DNA of 7,558 nt from an uncultured Bacilli bacterium (GTDB taxonomy: Bacteria; Bacillota_I; Bacilli_A; ML615J-28; CAG-698). The translations under genes were made by a program, and so were the position numbers. Under the pieces are notes generated by a model. That model was not told the DNA's origin. It saw nothing but the letters and a program-made list of their open reading frames with translations, and searched no databases. Positions 1-7,223 of the stretch are shown one piece after another; the first letter of the stretch is position 1, and each line of letters starts with the position of its first letter. Location: positions 1-7,558 of the forward strand of contig CANQVW010000071.1 in NCBI GenBank assembly GCA_947627395.1, given 5' to 3'.

Positions 1-1
1 A

Positions 2-241
2 GGCACAGGAAAAACATATTATTCATACTATGAAAAGATGAAAGATAAACTTTCAAAAGGAGATACAAATTCTCAAGATGATAACTATTTTGATATTTAT
101 GTTCAAGAGAGTGAAAGTAAAGATCACGTGAGACCATCAAAAGGTATAGAAATAAAATATCAAGAAGAAATATATTTATTTAGAATGTTCTTATATGATT
201 ATTTAACAGATATCAATATTTGGGATAATAATGAAATATAA
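2..241 (+). pseudogene. AAA+ ATPase remnant, probably McrB-like, 5' end outside window
   Basis: The frame is open from the left window edge and begins with Gly-Thr-Gly-Lys-Thr (codons 2-16), the end of a Walker A P-loop. After about 35 residues comes FDIYV, then a short segment with Arg-Pro and Gly-Ile-Glu-Ile-Lys-Tyr. This is reminiscent of the McrB GTPase-type AAA+ module, where Walker A is followed by an FHQSYSYEDFVEGIRP-like stretch and a K-Y-E turn. The frame ends at TAA only about 63 codons after the P-loop, so Walker B, sensor and arginine-finger regions are missing. The ATG at 38 lies inside the open frame, lacks a ribosome binding site and is unlikely to be a true start. The fragment is most simply a truncated gene. 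McrB assignment is inference from a few residues; another AAA+ family is possible. Confidence 0.4.
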
Positions 242-341
242 TAAAAGTTTAAATATTCAATTATTTCAAAAGCATTTAAATAAGACCCACGAATAAAATA
301 ATAAACAGTCTTATCAAACAAATCTATCTTACCTATGATAT

Positions 342-1053
342 TTATTTAAACTCAAAAAAATAAAATCAATCACAGAAGATAGAGCCAAATGTTTATCAAA
401 TGAAGAAATAAAAATTAAAAGATTTTCTAATAGCTTTAATTACATTTTTAATAGTATCAATCGACCATTAAAAGAAGAAGGATTAAGTCAATCTTATTTC
501 TTACTTACCAATGAATTATTAGAAAATGAACCTATACTATCAAAATTATGATAGTTCACCATATTATTTATTTTTCATCATTCATTTATATATTATTCAT
601 CATATCAAAACAAGGGATATAGAATATGCATTTTTAATATCTAATTATATCATGTTAAAAAAAGGAAAAGGAGCATTAAATCCTTATGAATATTCTCACT
701 TTGAATATAAAGAGGCAATTAAAAAGAATAACTTATCCAATCTAATGAGAGTATTTCTTGATATTGAAAGAACAAAATATGAAAAGAAAGTAAGGTTAAT
801 TCAACATTTTAACATTCAAAAGTTTACTTATTTGGATCTTACGCAAAAAAGAAAAAATACAAAAAAAAGTGATATTGATTTTATTGTCATATTAAATGAA
901 GATTTAATACCAAAAGAAAAAGAAGAAAAGATAGAAAAATTGATTGAATATTTTAAAAATGAATGTGATTCAGAGGTAGATGTATTAGATTTTAGTTATG
1001 CATTAAATACATTTAATGCATCAAAAATGGAAAATATTGTAACATTAATTTAA
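342..1053 (+). pseudogene. Fic-like protein with degenerate C-terminal nucleotidyltransferase domain, frameshifted
   Basis: Two frames join. About 342-533 (stop TGA 534-536) reads as a helical segment with INRPLKEEGLSQ, resembling the N-terminal helices of Fic proteins. From 526 to 1053 a second frame is open for 175 codons. In its first part, a His-rich helix (residues 17-26), then HHIKTRDIE, then ISNYIMLKKGKG and a Tyr-x-x-Ala segment line up with the Fic core order HPFxDGNGR, helix, Y-x-A. Only the first His of the AMPylation motif survives. Residues 100-155 look like an MNT-type nucleotidyltransferase: SDIDFIVIL (D116, D118) and EVDVL (D152) supply the acidic residues, but the GSxxxG loop is replaced by LTQKRK. 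No ribosome binding site precedes ATG 526, and an in-frame TAG lies at 520-522. The terminator seven bases after the stop suggests a natural 3' end. The Fic call is tentative; the nucleotidyltransferase resemblance is somewhat firmer. Confidence 0.45.
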
Positions 1054-1059
1054 TTAAGG

Positions 1060-1092
1060 GCATGAACCAAAATATCAAGGTTCATGCTTTTT
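1060..1092 (+). terminator. Rho-independent terminator after the Fic/nucleotidyltransferase remnant
   Basis: A perfect 9-bp stem, gcatgaacc (1060-1068) and ggttcatgc (1079-1087), encloses a 10-nt A/T-rich loop and is followed at once by five T residues. It begins seven bases after the stop codon at 1051-1053, so it ends that transcription unit. Confidence 0.85.
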
Positions 1093-1137
1093 GTATATTA
1101 GGCATGCATAATGACTTTAAGATAAAATTCTCTATAC

Positions 1138-1890
1138 AGGAAGATGTCAAACGAGGTATTAGTCATAAATGAGGTTTTAGTTGCGAATAAGTAGTAACAA
1201 AGAATAGTAAGAAGAAAGTTATAAACAAGGAATGATTAGATTTAATACTTAAGGAGGGTAACTTGTACATGGTAATAGACAAGGTTAAAAATTAAGGTAC
1301 AGTGGAATAGACAAAATGAGTGTGAAATAAAGAAGATACCTATTTTGTAAACATAAAGAGGAGAAAAATCCATTATAAACAAGAAAAACGAGCTAATTTA
1401 TAATATTCTAAGTCCGTGAATGGAACAAGAAAATTACAAATATCAATTGTAATAGATAGAATTATACAATAAGTAATAGTCAAACAATTAACATCAATAT
1501 ATGAAAGTCTAGAATATATTAATAACGGATATAAATATGTAGTTGATATACACCTAGAAAGGTTTTTAAAAGCAGGAACAATAGAAAATGAAGTTGTAAT
1601 TGAAACTACTGAATAGTCACCTCAAGGTAAACCGATATCTTTATTACATTCGAATGTCGTACTAAATAAATTTAATAAAGAATTAGCCAAAAAGAAACTA
1701 AGGTTTGTAAGAAACCAATGTAAATAAGTTCCAATATTTGTTATAAGAATGAAAGATGAAGTAAGAAAGTTAACTCTAAGAAATTGGAGTATTGATTTAA
1801 AGGCATGATTACTTTAAATTAAAGCACTGCTCATTTGAACACAAATCAATTCACTATATTCAAACCAACTAGTTTCGTGTAATCATGATG
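1138..1890 (+). pseudogene. Group II intron reverse transcriptase/maturase remnant (LtrA family), internally deleted
   Basis: Scattered frames spell the LtrA family in correct order. ILKEGNLYMVIDKVKN (from 1245) matches the N-terminal I-x-x-x-N-L-x-x-A-x-x-x-V-K-x-N region, and GIDKMSVK (about 1304-1327) matches the KGxxGIDxM motif. From 1413 one frame reads SVNGTRKLQISIVIDRIIQ (GxxRxLGIPTVxDRxxQ), then SIYE, then a YINNGYKYVVDIHLE segment, RFLKAGTIENEV, and SPQGKPIS. LTLRNWSIDLKA (about 1770-1806) is the maturase X-domain S/R-x-W-S motif. Two segments are missing: between SIYE and the Y-I-N segment (the YGFRP region), and between VVDIHLE and RFLKAG (the catalytic FFD strand). YADD is also gone; RFVR is followed by NQCK and a stop. 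In-frame stops include TAA 1470, TAG 1614 and TAA 1725. No intron RNA ends or domain V hairpin are recognisable, so only the decayed ORF remains. Outer limits are approximate. Confidence 0.85.
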
Positions 1891-1910
1891 TATGGTGGTA
1901 AGAGAAATCG

Positions 1911-1947
1911 AAAAGAAATAATAATGTAAAGTTATTATTTCTTTTTT
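1911..1947 (+). terminator. A/T-only-loop hairpin with T-run, terminator-like
   Basis: A perfect 14-bp inverted repeat (1911-1924 with 1932-1945) encloses a 7-nt loop and runs into a T tract ending at 1947. The stem is almost entirely A:T with one G:C pair, so it is weak. It sits just after the reverse transcriptase remnant and could terminate in either direction. Confidence 0.5.
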
Positions 1948-2472
1948 CCTACTCGATTAATGATAATATAATAATAATTCTTCATCATAAGATGAACATA
2001 TATTTACCTTTGTTTTCTTAATTGTTATTTCCATAAAAATTTTGTATTTCTTTTTCTTATATGGTAGCATAATGATGAATATTTATGCTATTATTTTTGC
2101 ATATTATTTCCTTTTCAATCAGATTTTAAATAACTATTTATTATTGCTTCCCATTTGTTCGTTTTTATTTTCTGCACTTCTACCTATAGTATAAAAAAGA
2201 CATTTATATTTTAAGACGACTTATCTTAGATGTTTACAAATAAATTGCTATTAGATAATGTTATTACAGAAAAATTAAAATATAACAATTTTTGATTTAA
2301 AGAAAACTACTTAGTCATATTGAGATATGCAGTTTTTCGTATCACTCAGAAATCTAAGAAATATGAAAAAATTATATAAAAAATGTTCTAAAATATAGTG
2401 GCCTTAGCACATTTTTTATTTATTCTCTCAAAATAGATTATTTTATGCGAATTATAGGTAATTAAATAAAAT
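1948..2472. other. Gene-free stretch with degraded short frames
   Basis: No supported gene was found on either strand. ATG 2072 opens a 40-codon hydrophobic frame (ending TAA 2192-2194) that could be a fragment of a membrane protein. It lacks a ribosome binding site, and the plus strand is T-rich here, which alone produces hydrophobic readings. Around 2240-2375 another frame is mostly open, with NKLLLDNVITEKLKYNNF, one TGA, then about 27 more codons ending at a TAA. It looks like decayed coding sequence but I do not recognise it. A short palindrome catat-tgag-atatg lies near 2319-2332. A hairpin near 2378-2417 is listed separately. Confidence 0.5.
2378..2417. terminator. Bidirectional terminator-like hairpin upstream of the RHS remnant
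   Basis: A 14-bp stem with a single mismatch (2378-2391 with 2404-2417) has A6 on the left arm and T6 on the right, and a 12-nt loop. The A/T tails on both sides suit termination from either strand. It lies about 55 bases before the first recognisable RHS codons. Confidence 0.55.
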
Positions 2473-4455
2473 TTCGTGTATGACAAAGGAGCAGTGACCA
2501 AATTTACTAATCCTAGAATTAGAAAAGCAAGATAACTAAAAATGAATGGAGAAAATTCTAATAAATTTGAAGAAAATTATAAAGAATTTAATTTTGAATA
2601 CAAATATGGTAAATTAGACAGACTATCTAAAAAATTAAAAACAAATATTAACAAAATAGAATATGTTGTTAATTCTAAAGATGCCACAGAAAATGATATC
2701 GTAAATTTTTCTTTTTAAAATAAATTTGATAGTAAAAATAATTTAACTGAAATGAAATTGTCAGGTAAGAGATTTATAGAAAACCCATCAACAAAAAATT
2801 ATTAGCTATTACAGATTTTATAACTAGAGTTCATAATTATAGTCATGATGTTTTTGATAAATTAATAAAAGGGATTAGAACTGATAATAATGAAACTAAT
2901 CTTGATATTGAATGTCAATATTATAAAAAATCTGGTAATATTAATGAAGTTATTAAAAATGGAACTACATATGAAAAATTTACTTATCAAGATGGGCTGA
3001 AAACAAATGTACCTTTATGGGGAATGATTATTTAATTAGTTATGATAATTATGGAAATATTATTCAAGATACGTAGGCTACTATTAAATATAATTTAAGA
3101 AATTATTTAGAACCATACTATATGAAAGTAAATCAAGAAAATTATTATTTAAATATAGGATACGATAAAAAATGTAAATATGTATATAATTATCGAGGAG
3201 TACGATATAAAAAATAGTTTAGACTCCAACCAATAAAAAATACGTTCCTCATTATTTAGATAGAAGTAGAATCATGGGAGAAGATTGGAGTTATTCAGAT
3301 ACAACTTCTAATAAATTTATTAGATATTTTTTTAATGCATGGGAAAACTCGGAAGAAATAGAACTTTCTATAGATAGCGATGAAACAAATGGTGCAAGAG
3401 ATAGATTTGTTTTCCATAATAATCCATTTAGATGGAAATTATATTATTGTACTTTAGAAACAGGATCATATTTTGTAAATGGAAGATTCTATTCACCCTG
3501 TTTTAATGGAATATTTAAATGCTGATAATATTGAAAATATTACATCAAATGAAATCAATACTTTAAATAGACATGCAATAACACTTGATAATAGTATTAC
3601 ATATGAAGTAAATACATCAACTATCTTTACAGATAATGAATTATATCCTGACCCAATATATAGTCCATTAAAAGATAAATCGTGGTGGCAATTAAACTGG
3701 AAAAAAGCAGCAAGTAGTAGATGTACATCGCCTGGTCATTGTTTTTTTATAGCAGGAACCATTGTTCTAACACAATTTGGTAATAAAAAATTGAAGATAT
3801 TGAAATAGGAGATGAAGTATTGTCATTCAATGAAGAAACAGAAAATAAAACATTTAAAAAAGTAGTACAACTATTTAGAAATACAACTGATAAATGGATA
3901 CATTTATTATTCAAAAATAATGAAACAGAAGTAATAGAATAATTAGTATGTACGCCTAATCATCCATTTTAAGTTGATAATTTAGGATGGATAGAAGCTA
4001 ACAATTTCCTTGAAAATGATGAAGTATTGTTATATAATGATGTAAAGGCAACATTAATAAACAAAGAAGTAGAAGAACTTGATGAACCTGAAACCACATA
4101 TCATTTTGAAGTAGAAGATGATCATCCATACTATATTGTTAATAATGGTATTCTTGTACATAGTGAATGTACTGGATCTTATGAAATAGAATTTGATGAT
4201 TGAAGAAAATGTATAAAAAAAGGTTCACAAAAGTGAATGGATGCTTCTGCCAAAAGAATCGAGAAAAATTATAATGTTAAAGCGGTGAAAAAGCATTGGG
4301 ATTCTGCTATGACACATAAACAAGCTTTCATTGATGAATATAACAAAACGGTATTAGCTAAATTTAATTCAAAAATGAATGGATTAAAATGTGGTGATGC
4401 AAGTGAATTTTACAATATAATATGGAGCCCAGGAAAGTTCTTGTCTAAACTTTAA
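2473..4455 (+). pseudogene. RHS-repeat polymorphic toxin, C-terminal part with pretoxin Hint domain and toxin tip, multiply disrupted
   Basis: RHS proteins build a secreted or surface shell that carries a C-terminal toxin. Here the N-terminal part is absent; the sequence starts at VYDKGAVTKFTNP (2476). It continues with the RHS segment LWG, D-Y-L-I-S-Y-D-N-Y-G-N (about 3015-3058), then YNYRGVRYKK and HYLDRSRIMGE. The diagnostic RHS core end follows: NPFRW, LETGSYFVNGRFYSP, LMEYLNAD (about 3420-3520). The pretoxin Hint domain starts at CFFIAGTIVLT (Cys codon 3740), has IEIGDEVLSF, TPNHPF (3952-3969) and ends GILVHSEC (about 4147-4170); the usual VHN is VHS here. A toxin tip runs to TAA 4453-4455. 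Disruptions: stops at 2533, 2716, 3074, 3215, 3940, 3970, 4201 and 4234; frameshifts near 2798, 3023, 3235, 3497 and 3790. Four shifts read as a lost A (three in longer A runs) and one as an extra C. The gene cannot make the full protein. The LRR gene follows after 21 bases. Confidence 0.9.
4165..4455 (+). other. C-terminal toxin tip of the RHS protein, unrecognised family
   Basis: This is the roughly 96-codon segment after the Hint end motif VHS, in the same frame as the Hint domain. Stops at 4201-4203 and 4234-4236 (both TGA) break it, and 4237-4455 is then open for 72 codons. Restoring the stops as tryptophan gives FDDW-RKC and SQKW-MDAS, both plausible. The tip is rich in Lys, Asn and Ala, with KKHWDSAMTHKQAF and a terminal WSPGKFLSKL. 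I see no EndoU, HNH, GIY-YIG, AHH, deaminase or ADP-ribosyltransferase signature. Only a weak AAAGG lies upstream of ATG 4237 at poor spacing, so independent translation is doubtful. By position it should be the effector domain; its activity is unknown. Confidence 0.55.
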
Positions 4456-4476
4456 TATATGAAGGAAATATAAAAC

Positions 4477-5439
4477 ATGAAATCACCTAATTTTAATGAA
4501 TTAATTAAACCAAGTTTTCTTATTGAAAAAAGAAGATGTGATGCTTTTTTATATTTTGAATATTTAAAAAATGCAAGTGAAGATGAATTAATGGAAATTG
4601 CAAAAAAAATAGATAATTTAAATATATCAAACATAGATTTAGTATGGTTATATGACAATGATATTTTTGAAGGTGATTTAAGAATTTTAAAATATCTTAA
4701 CAAAGATAAAATAAAAACCTTACATATTCATACTAATATAGATTTTAGCATGTTAAACGAATTTCATAATTTAAAAAGTACTGGATTGTATTTATTGACC
4801 GATCAAATTTTAACATTTGATAACATGATTCATTTAGAAAATTTAACTATTACTGGTTATCATAATAATATCGATTTTAACAAACTAAACCCTAATTTAA
4901 ATCATTTACATTTTTGGAAATATAAAAATAATATTTTTAATTATGACTTATATTTAAAACATGTTTCATCTCTTAATTTTTCGTTATATAAATGTGTTAA
5001 TTTAAATAAGGTTCATTGTAAGAGCATAAAATGCCTTTCTATTTATGGTGCCAAACAAATAGATATAGATATTAATCATAGATTACTTGAAACAATTGAA
5101 GTATTAGATTTAAACCATTGTAATATTTCATCTTTTATAACAGAAGTGTTTAAAAGAATGGTTAATTTAAAAGAGTTGAGATTACAAAATTGTGATTTAA
5201 CAAATATAACGACAGAAGTCTTTAAAACATTAACTAATTTAAAAATCATGGTATTAGATAGTTGCACATCACTGCAAACTTTACAAGGACTTGGTCATTT
5301 AGATAGAGTTTGTTTATGGCAAACAAAAGTATTAGATAATGATACATCGCCATTATTTAATGTAGATGACGTTTTTATTACAAATAGTAAAACATATAAC
5401 TATAAAAATAAAGATTTGCCAAAAAAGGCCAATAATTAG
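4477..5439 (+). CDS. Leucine-rich-repeat protein, candidate immunity protein to the RHS toxin
   Basis: An intact 320-codon gene with AAGGAA at 4462-4467, nine bases before the ATG. The C-terminal half has clear leucine-rich repeats with a 24-residue period: residues 207-230 (LDLNHCNISSF), 231-254 (LRLQNCDLTNI) and 255-278 (MVLDSCTSLQTL). Two of them carry a matching TEVFKxxxNLK segment. Degenerate LxxLxI units occur from about residue 80 to 190. The N-terminal 50 residues are a helical cap (ASEDELMEIAKKI). There is no signal peptide or membrane segment, so it should be cytoplasmic. All three Trp codons are TGG. Position 21 bases after the toxin tip of an RHS gene is the standard place for the cognate immunity gene, and repeat proteins are used as immunity proteins in polymorphic toxin systems. 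The immunity role is inference from position; a general LRR interaction protein is the alternative. Confidence 0.88.
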   Translation: MKSPNFNELIKPSFLIEKRRCDAFLYFEYLKNASEDELMEIAKKIDNLNISNIDLVWLYDNDIFEGDLRILKYLNKDKIKTLHIHTNIDFSMLNEFHNLKSTGLYLLTDQILTFDNMIHLENLTITGYHNNIDFNKLNPNLNHLHFWKYKNNIFNYDLYLKHVSSLNFSLYKCVNLNKVHCKSIKCLSIYGAKQIDIDINHRLLETIEVLDLNHCNISSFITEVFKRMVNLKELRLQNCDLTNITTEVFKTLTNLKIMVLDSCTSLQTLQGLGHLDRVCLWQTKVLDNDTSPLFNVDDVFITNSKTYNYKNKDLPKKANN

Positions 5440-5456
5440 AGTTGAAGATAATTAAT

Positions 5457-5657
5457 ATGTTTACTTTTACAATATATAATAAAGTTATTGCTAATCTAAT
5501 TTTCTTCATAACAAAGAACTATAATCAAAGTATTGTCCAAGAAAGAATCAAAGAAATAATAAACAATGAATTTAAATGTTTAATAAAACAAAAAGTAATC
5601 AAAAAGATCAAAGAGATAAAAAATAATGAATATAGATATATTATACGAGGTGATTAA
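5457..5657 (+). CDS. Small basic hypothetical protein upstream of the SdpI-like gene
   Basis: A 66-codon frame from ATG 5457; a TTG at 5442 would add five codons (71 residues). Neither start has a convincing ribosome binding site, so expression probably depends on coupling to the LRR gene that ends at 5439. The stop TAA (5655-5657) abuts the next ATG at 5658. A short hydrophobic segment (IANLIFFI, residues 11-18) is followed by a Lys/Glu/Ile-rich part with repeated I-K-E-I and ending EYRYIIRGD. The last 30 residues resemble a winged-helix wing (LIKQKVIKKIKE, then a Tyr-x-Tyr strand), which would fit a truncated regulator beside an SdpI-like gene. That is speculation; I do not recognise the family. 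It may be a remnant. Confidence 0.5.
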   Translation: MFTFTIYNKVIANLIFFITKNYNQSIVQERIKEIINNEFKCLIKQKVIKKIKEIKNNEYRYIIRGD

Positions 5658-6089
5658 ATGAAAATTAGTTTTGACTTAGGTACGTATATTTTATTGTTGT
5701 TTTGTTTAATTTTTTTATTGACTATAATTCTTTTTCCTATTTCTAAAAGAAATGAAATCTTTGGATTAAGGCATACAAAATGTTTTGAATCTGAAGAAAT
5801 ATGGCATAAAGTTCACGTACATGCTAGTATAGCAACCATTCCTATTTTAATATTAACGTTTTTTTGTATTTTTTTAAATAATGCGATTTTAAAAACTTTT
5901 TTAGCTATTTTCATGATTACTTTAGCTATTATAGTTTGGAATCTAGTAGTAAAATATACTAATCGAAATTATTTTCAAGAAAAAAAGAAAAAAGAACAAG
6001 AGGAACTAAACGAACAAATAAAAAAGAATCTGGTTGGAGATAACCATGTAACATACGCAATTTTTTATATTCATGCAGGATTATTTTGA
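5658..6089 (+). CDS. SdpI-like integral membrane protein, putative immunity protein
   Basis: A 143-residue intact gene with an AGGTGAT ribosome binding site (about 5648-5654) just before ATG 5658, directly following the small ORF. Three membrane segments are visible: residues about 9-28, 56-73 and 76-98. Between the first and second lies RNEIFGLR (31-38) followed by ESEEIW (44-49), which matches the SdpI family signature R-N-x-x-F/Y-G-x-R ... S-x-E-x-W. The C-terminal tail is charged (FQEKKKKEQEELNEQ) and cytoplasmic by the positive-inside rule. In Bacillus subtilis SdpI protects cells from the SdpC killing factor and signals to the SdpR repressor; many homologues have no assigned role. No sdpR or sdpC homologue is recognisable here. 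Its place beside the presumed LRR immunity gene supports an immunity role, but this is inference. Both Trp codons are TGG. Confidence 0.75.
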   Translation: MKISFDLGTYILLLFCLIFLLTIILFPISKRNEIFGLRHTKCFESEEIWHKVHVHASIATIPILILTFFCIFLNNAILKTFLAIFMITLAIIVWNLVVKYTNRNYFQEKKKKEQEELNEQIKKNLVGDNHVTYAIFYIHAGLF

Positions 6090-6580
6090 ACATTTTGTAG
6101 TATACATATATTATAGTCTGTTCAAGAGTCTTTTGACTAAAAAAATAAATCTACTATTAATAAATTAAGTCAGTAAAAAGTATTGAAAGAGTAAGAATTA
6201 TTCATTAGAAGTAGTACAAAAAAGAACAACAACCAGTATAGTCTAAAAATCAATATAACATCTGTTATAAAATACGTTTAATTGGTCTTTATCATTTAAA
6301 ATATCTTCATAAGAAAGTTAAACAATAGAAGTAATTAGGTTTTAGTTAAAAATATTAGTTTATCAAGGATGTAAATTATCTAAAAATTGTGATATGATTT
6401 TTATAGGTAGATAATTTTTTTAGTAATATTTGTTAGAATGATTATAGTAAAGATATTTACTTTTTCTCTTCATAAAAAAGAAAAAGAATAATATAAAAGA
6501 TTAAAATAAAAAAGATAGAGTATTTTATGAAAATAAATTTATTTTTATTTTGATACTACCATTTAAGGAAAGAGTTAAAA
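6090..6580. other. Gene-free stretch with hairpins between SdpI-like gene and next pseudogene
   Basis: No intact gene was found on either strand. From about 6236 to 6395 a plus-strand frame reads coherently (IRLIGLYHLKYLHKKVKQ, then LGFS and FIKDVNYLKIV) but holds at least four stops. It looks like decayed coding sequence, possibly transposase-like, though I cannot assign it. Other structures are an imperfect stem tagtc...gacta near 6115-6140, the 6373-6421 hairpin listed separately, an 8-bp stem (6460-6467 with 6479-6486) without a T tail, and a perfect 16-bp A/T palindrome at 6530-6545. The promoter for the 6581 gene should lie in the last 150 bases, but no good -35/-10 pair is evident. Confidence 0.5.
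6373..6421 (+). terminator. Terminator-like double-stem hairpin with T7
   Basis: An outer 10-bp stem (6373-6382 with 6408-6417) and an inner 6-bp A/T stem (6382-6387 with 6397-6402) share one loop and end in T at 6415-6421. It is about 285 bases past the SdpI-like stop. It may end a long 3' region or belong to decayed sequence. The stem is A/T-rich, so terminator strength is uncertain. Confidence 0.45.
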
Positions 6581-7222
6581 ATGGATAATATCAAACAATA
6601 TATTATTGATTTTATTAAAGGAAAAGCTGATGCAGAAAAATTCATTAACGATTGTGAAACAGATCCAAGTATTTTTGATTAGTTCCAAACATTAGTGCCA
6701 GAAGGAAAAATGCTTGACGTAGGTAAAGAATTGAAAACGGCAGACCAATTCAATATAGTAGAAAATGTTCCATATACAATTGGGAGACATTGTAAAGATC
6801 TTACTATGCCAAGTCATGGTAAGATAGGGATTATAGTTAATGTTTAAAGTTTTTTATATCACATGTTAAAAGAAACATTTCCTGATGAAAAAATAAAGTA
6901 TAATGAATTTTATCGAAAAAGAAGTAATTTAATATTAGATATTTGTCTTAGCTATATTTGTGGTTGCCAAACAGAAGAATTAGTTAATAAAATCATCGAT
7001 GAAAATCCTAAAGCAAGTAAGAAAGCTCTTAGAGAAATGGTAAAGAAAAGTTTTCATATAAGAAGATATCCAAGATGGGTCCAAGATAGTGATTGACCAT
7101 TTAATGAATCAGGGAAACCCTTAAGATATTTATATCAAAGAAATATCAATTCAGAAGTTATCGAACTTACATTTGAAGATGTAGATATTGGCAAAAAAGT
7201 TAAAGTTACTGATATTTTTTAA
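6581..7222 (+). pseudogene. Uncharacterised Firmicutes-type protein with PRW-Q ... GKP motif, interrupted by three nonsense codons
   Basis: AAGGAAAG (6565-6572) stands eight bases before ATG 6581, and one reading frame runs to TAA 7220-7222, 213 codons, without any frameshift. It is broken by TAG 6680-6682, TAA 6845-6847 and TGA 7094-7096. Visible motifs in order: FIKGKADAEKFI near the start, LVPEGK after the first stop, a VENVPYTIG segment, a helical region with LKETFPDEKI (from 6863), then RRYPRWVQDSD, stop, PFNESGKPLRYL, and FEDVDIG. This order resembles a family of uncharacterised Firmicutes proteins with a PRWxQ-x-x-x-W-P-x-x-x-x-GKP core; the TGA sits exactly where that Trp is expected. 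I know no function for it. A one-base T change at the T6 run (7215-7220) would carry the reading into the frame that ends at 7406. A translated start at 6863 is possible but unsupported by a ribosome binding site. Confidence 0.72.
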
Positions 7223-7223
7223 A

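Noticed and set aside
1728..1960. Group II intron domain V/VI at the 3' end of the RT remnant
   Set aside because: No domain V-like 34-nt hairpin with the AGC triad is seen; the only hairpin (1911-1947) is A/T-rich and terminator-like.
2072..2194. 40-residue hydrophobic peptide as a small membrane protein or toxin
   Set aside because: No ribosome binding site, T-rich strand bias explains the hydrophobicity, and no antitoxin-like partner or RNA is visible.
3274..3808. Two overlapping plus-strand frames as separate genes
   Set aside because: They read as consecutive pieces of one RHS core joined by an extra C near 3497 (FYSP to LMEYLNAD), so they are one pseudogene.
4452..4703. 83-codon minus-strand frame
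   Set aside because: It lies opposite the start of the intact LRR gene, has no ribosome binding site and shows no family motif; it is an antisense shadow.
5076..5267. 63-codon minus-strand frame
   Set aside because: It is antisense to the leucine-rich repeats of the LRR gene, and its hydrophobic pattern is the complement of the repeats.
6180..6400. IS3-type transposase remnant
   Set aside because: Short readings such as YSLEVV and HLKYLHKKVK are suggestive, but no DDE motif, helix-turn-helix or terminal inverted repeats can be supported.
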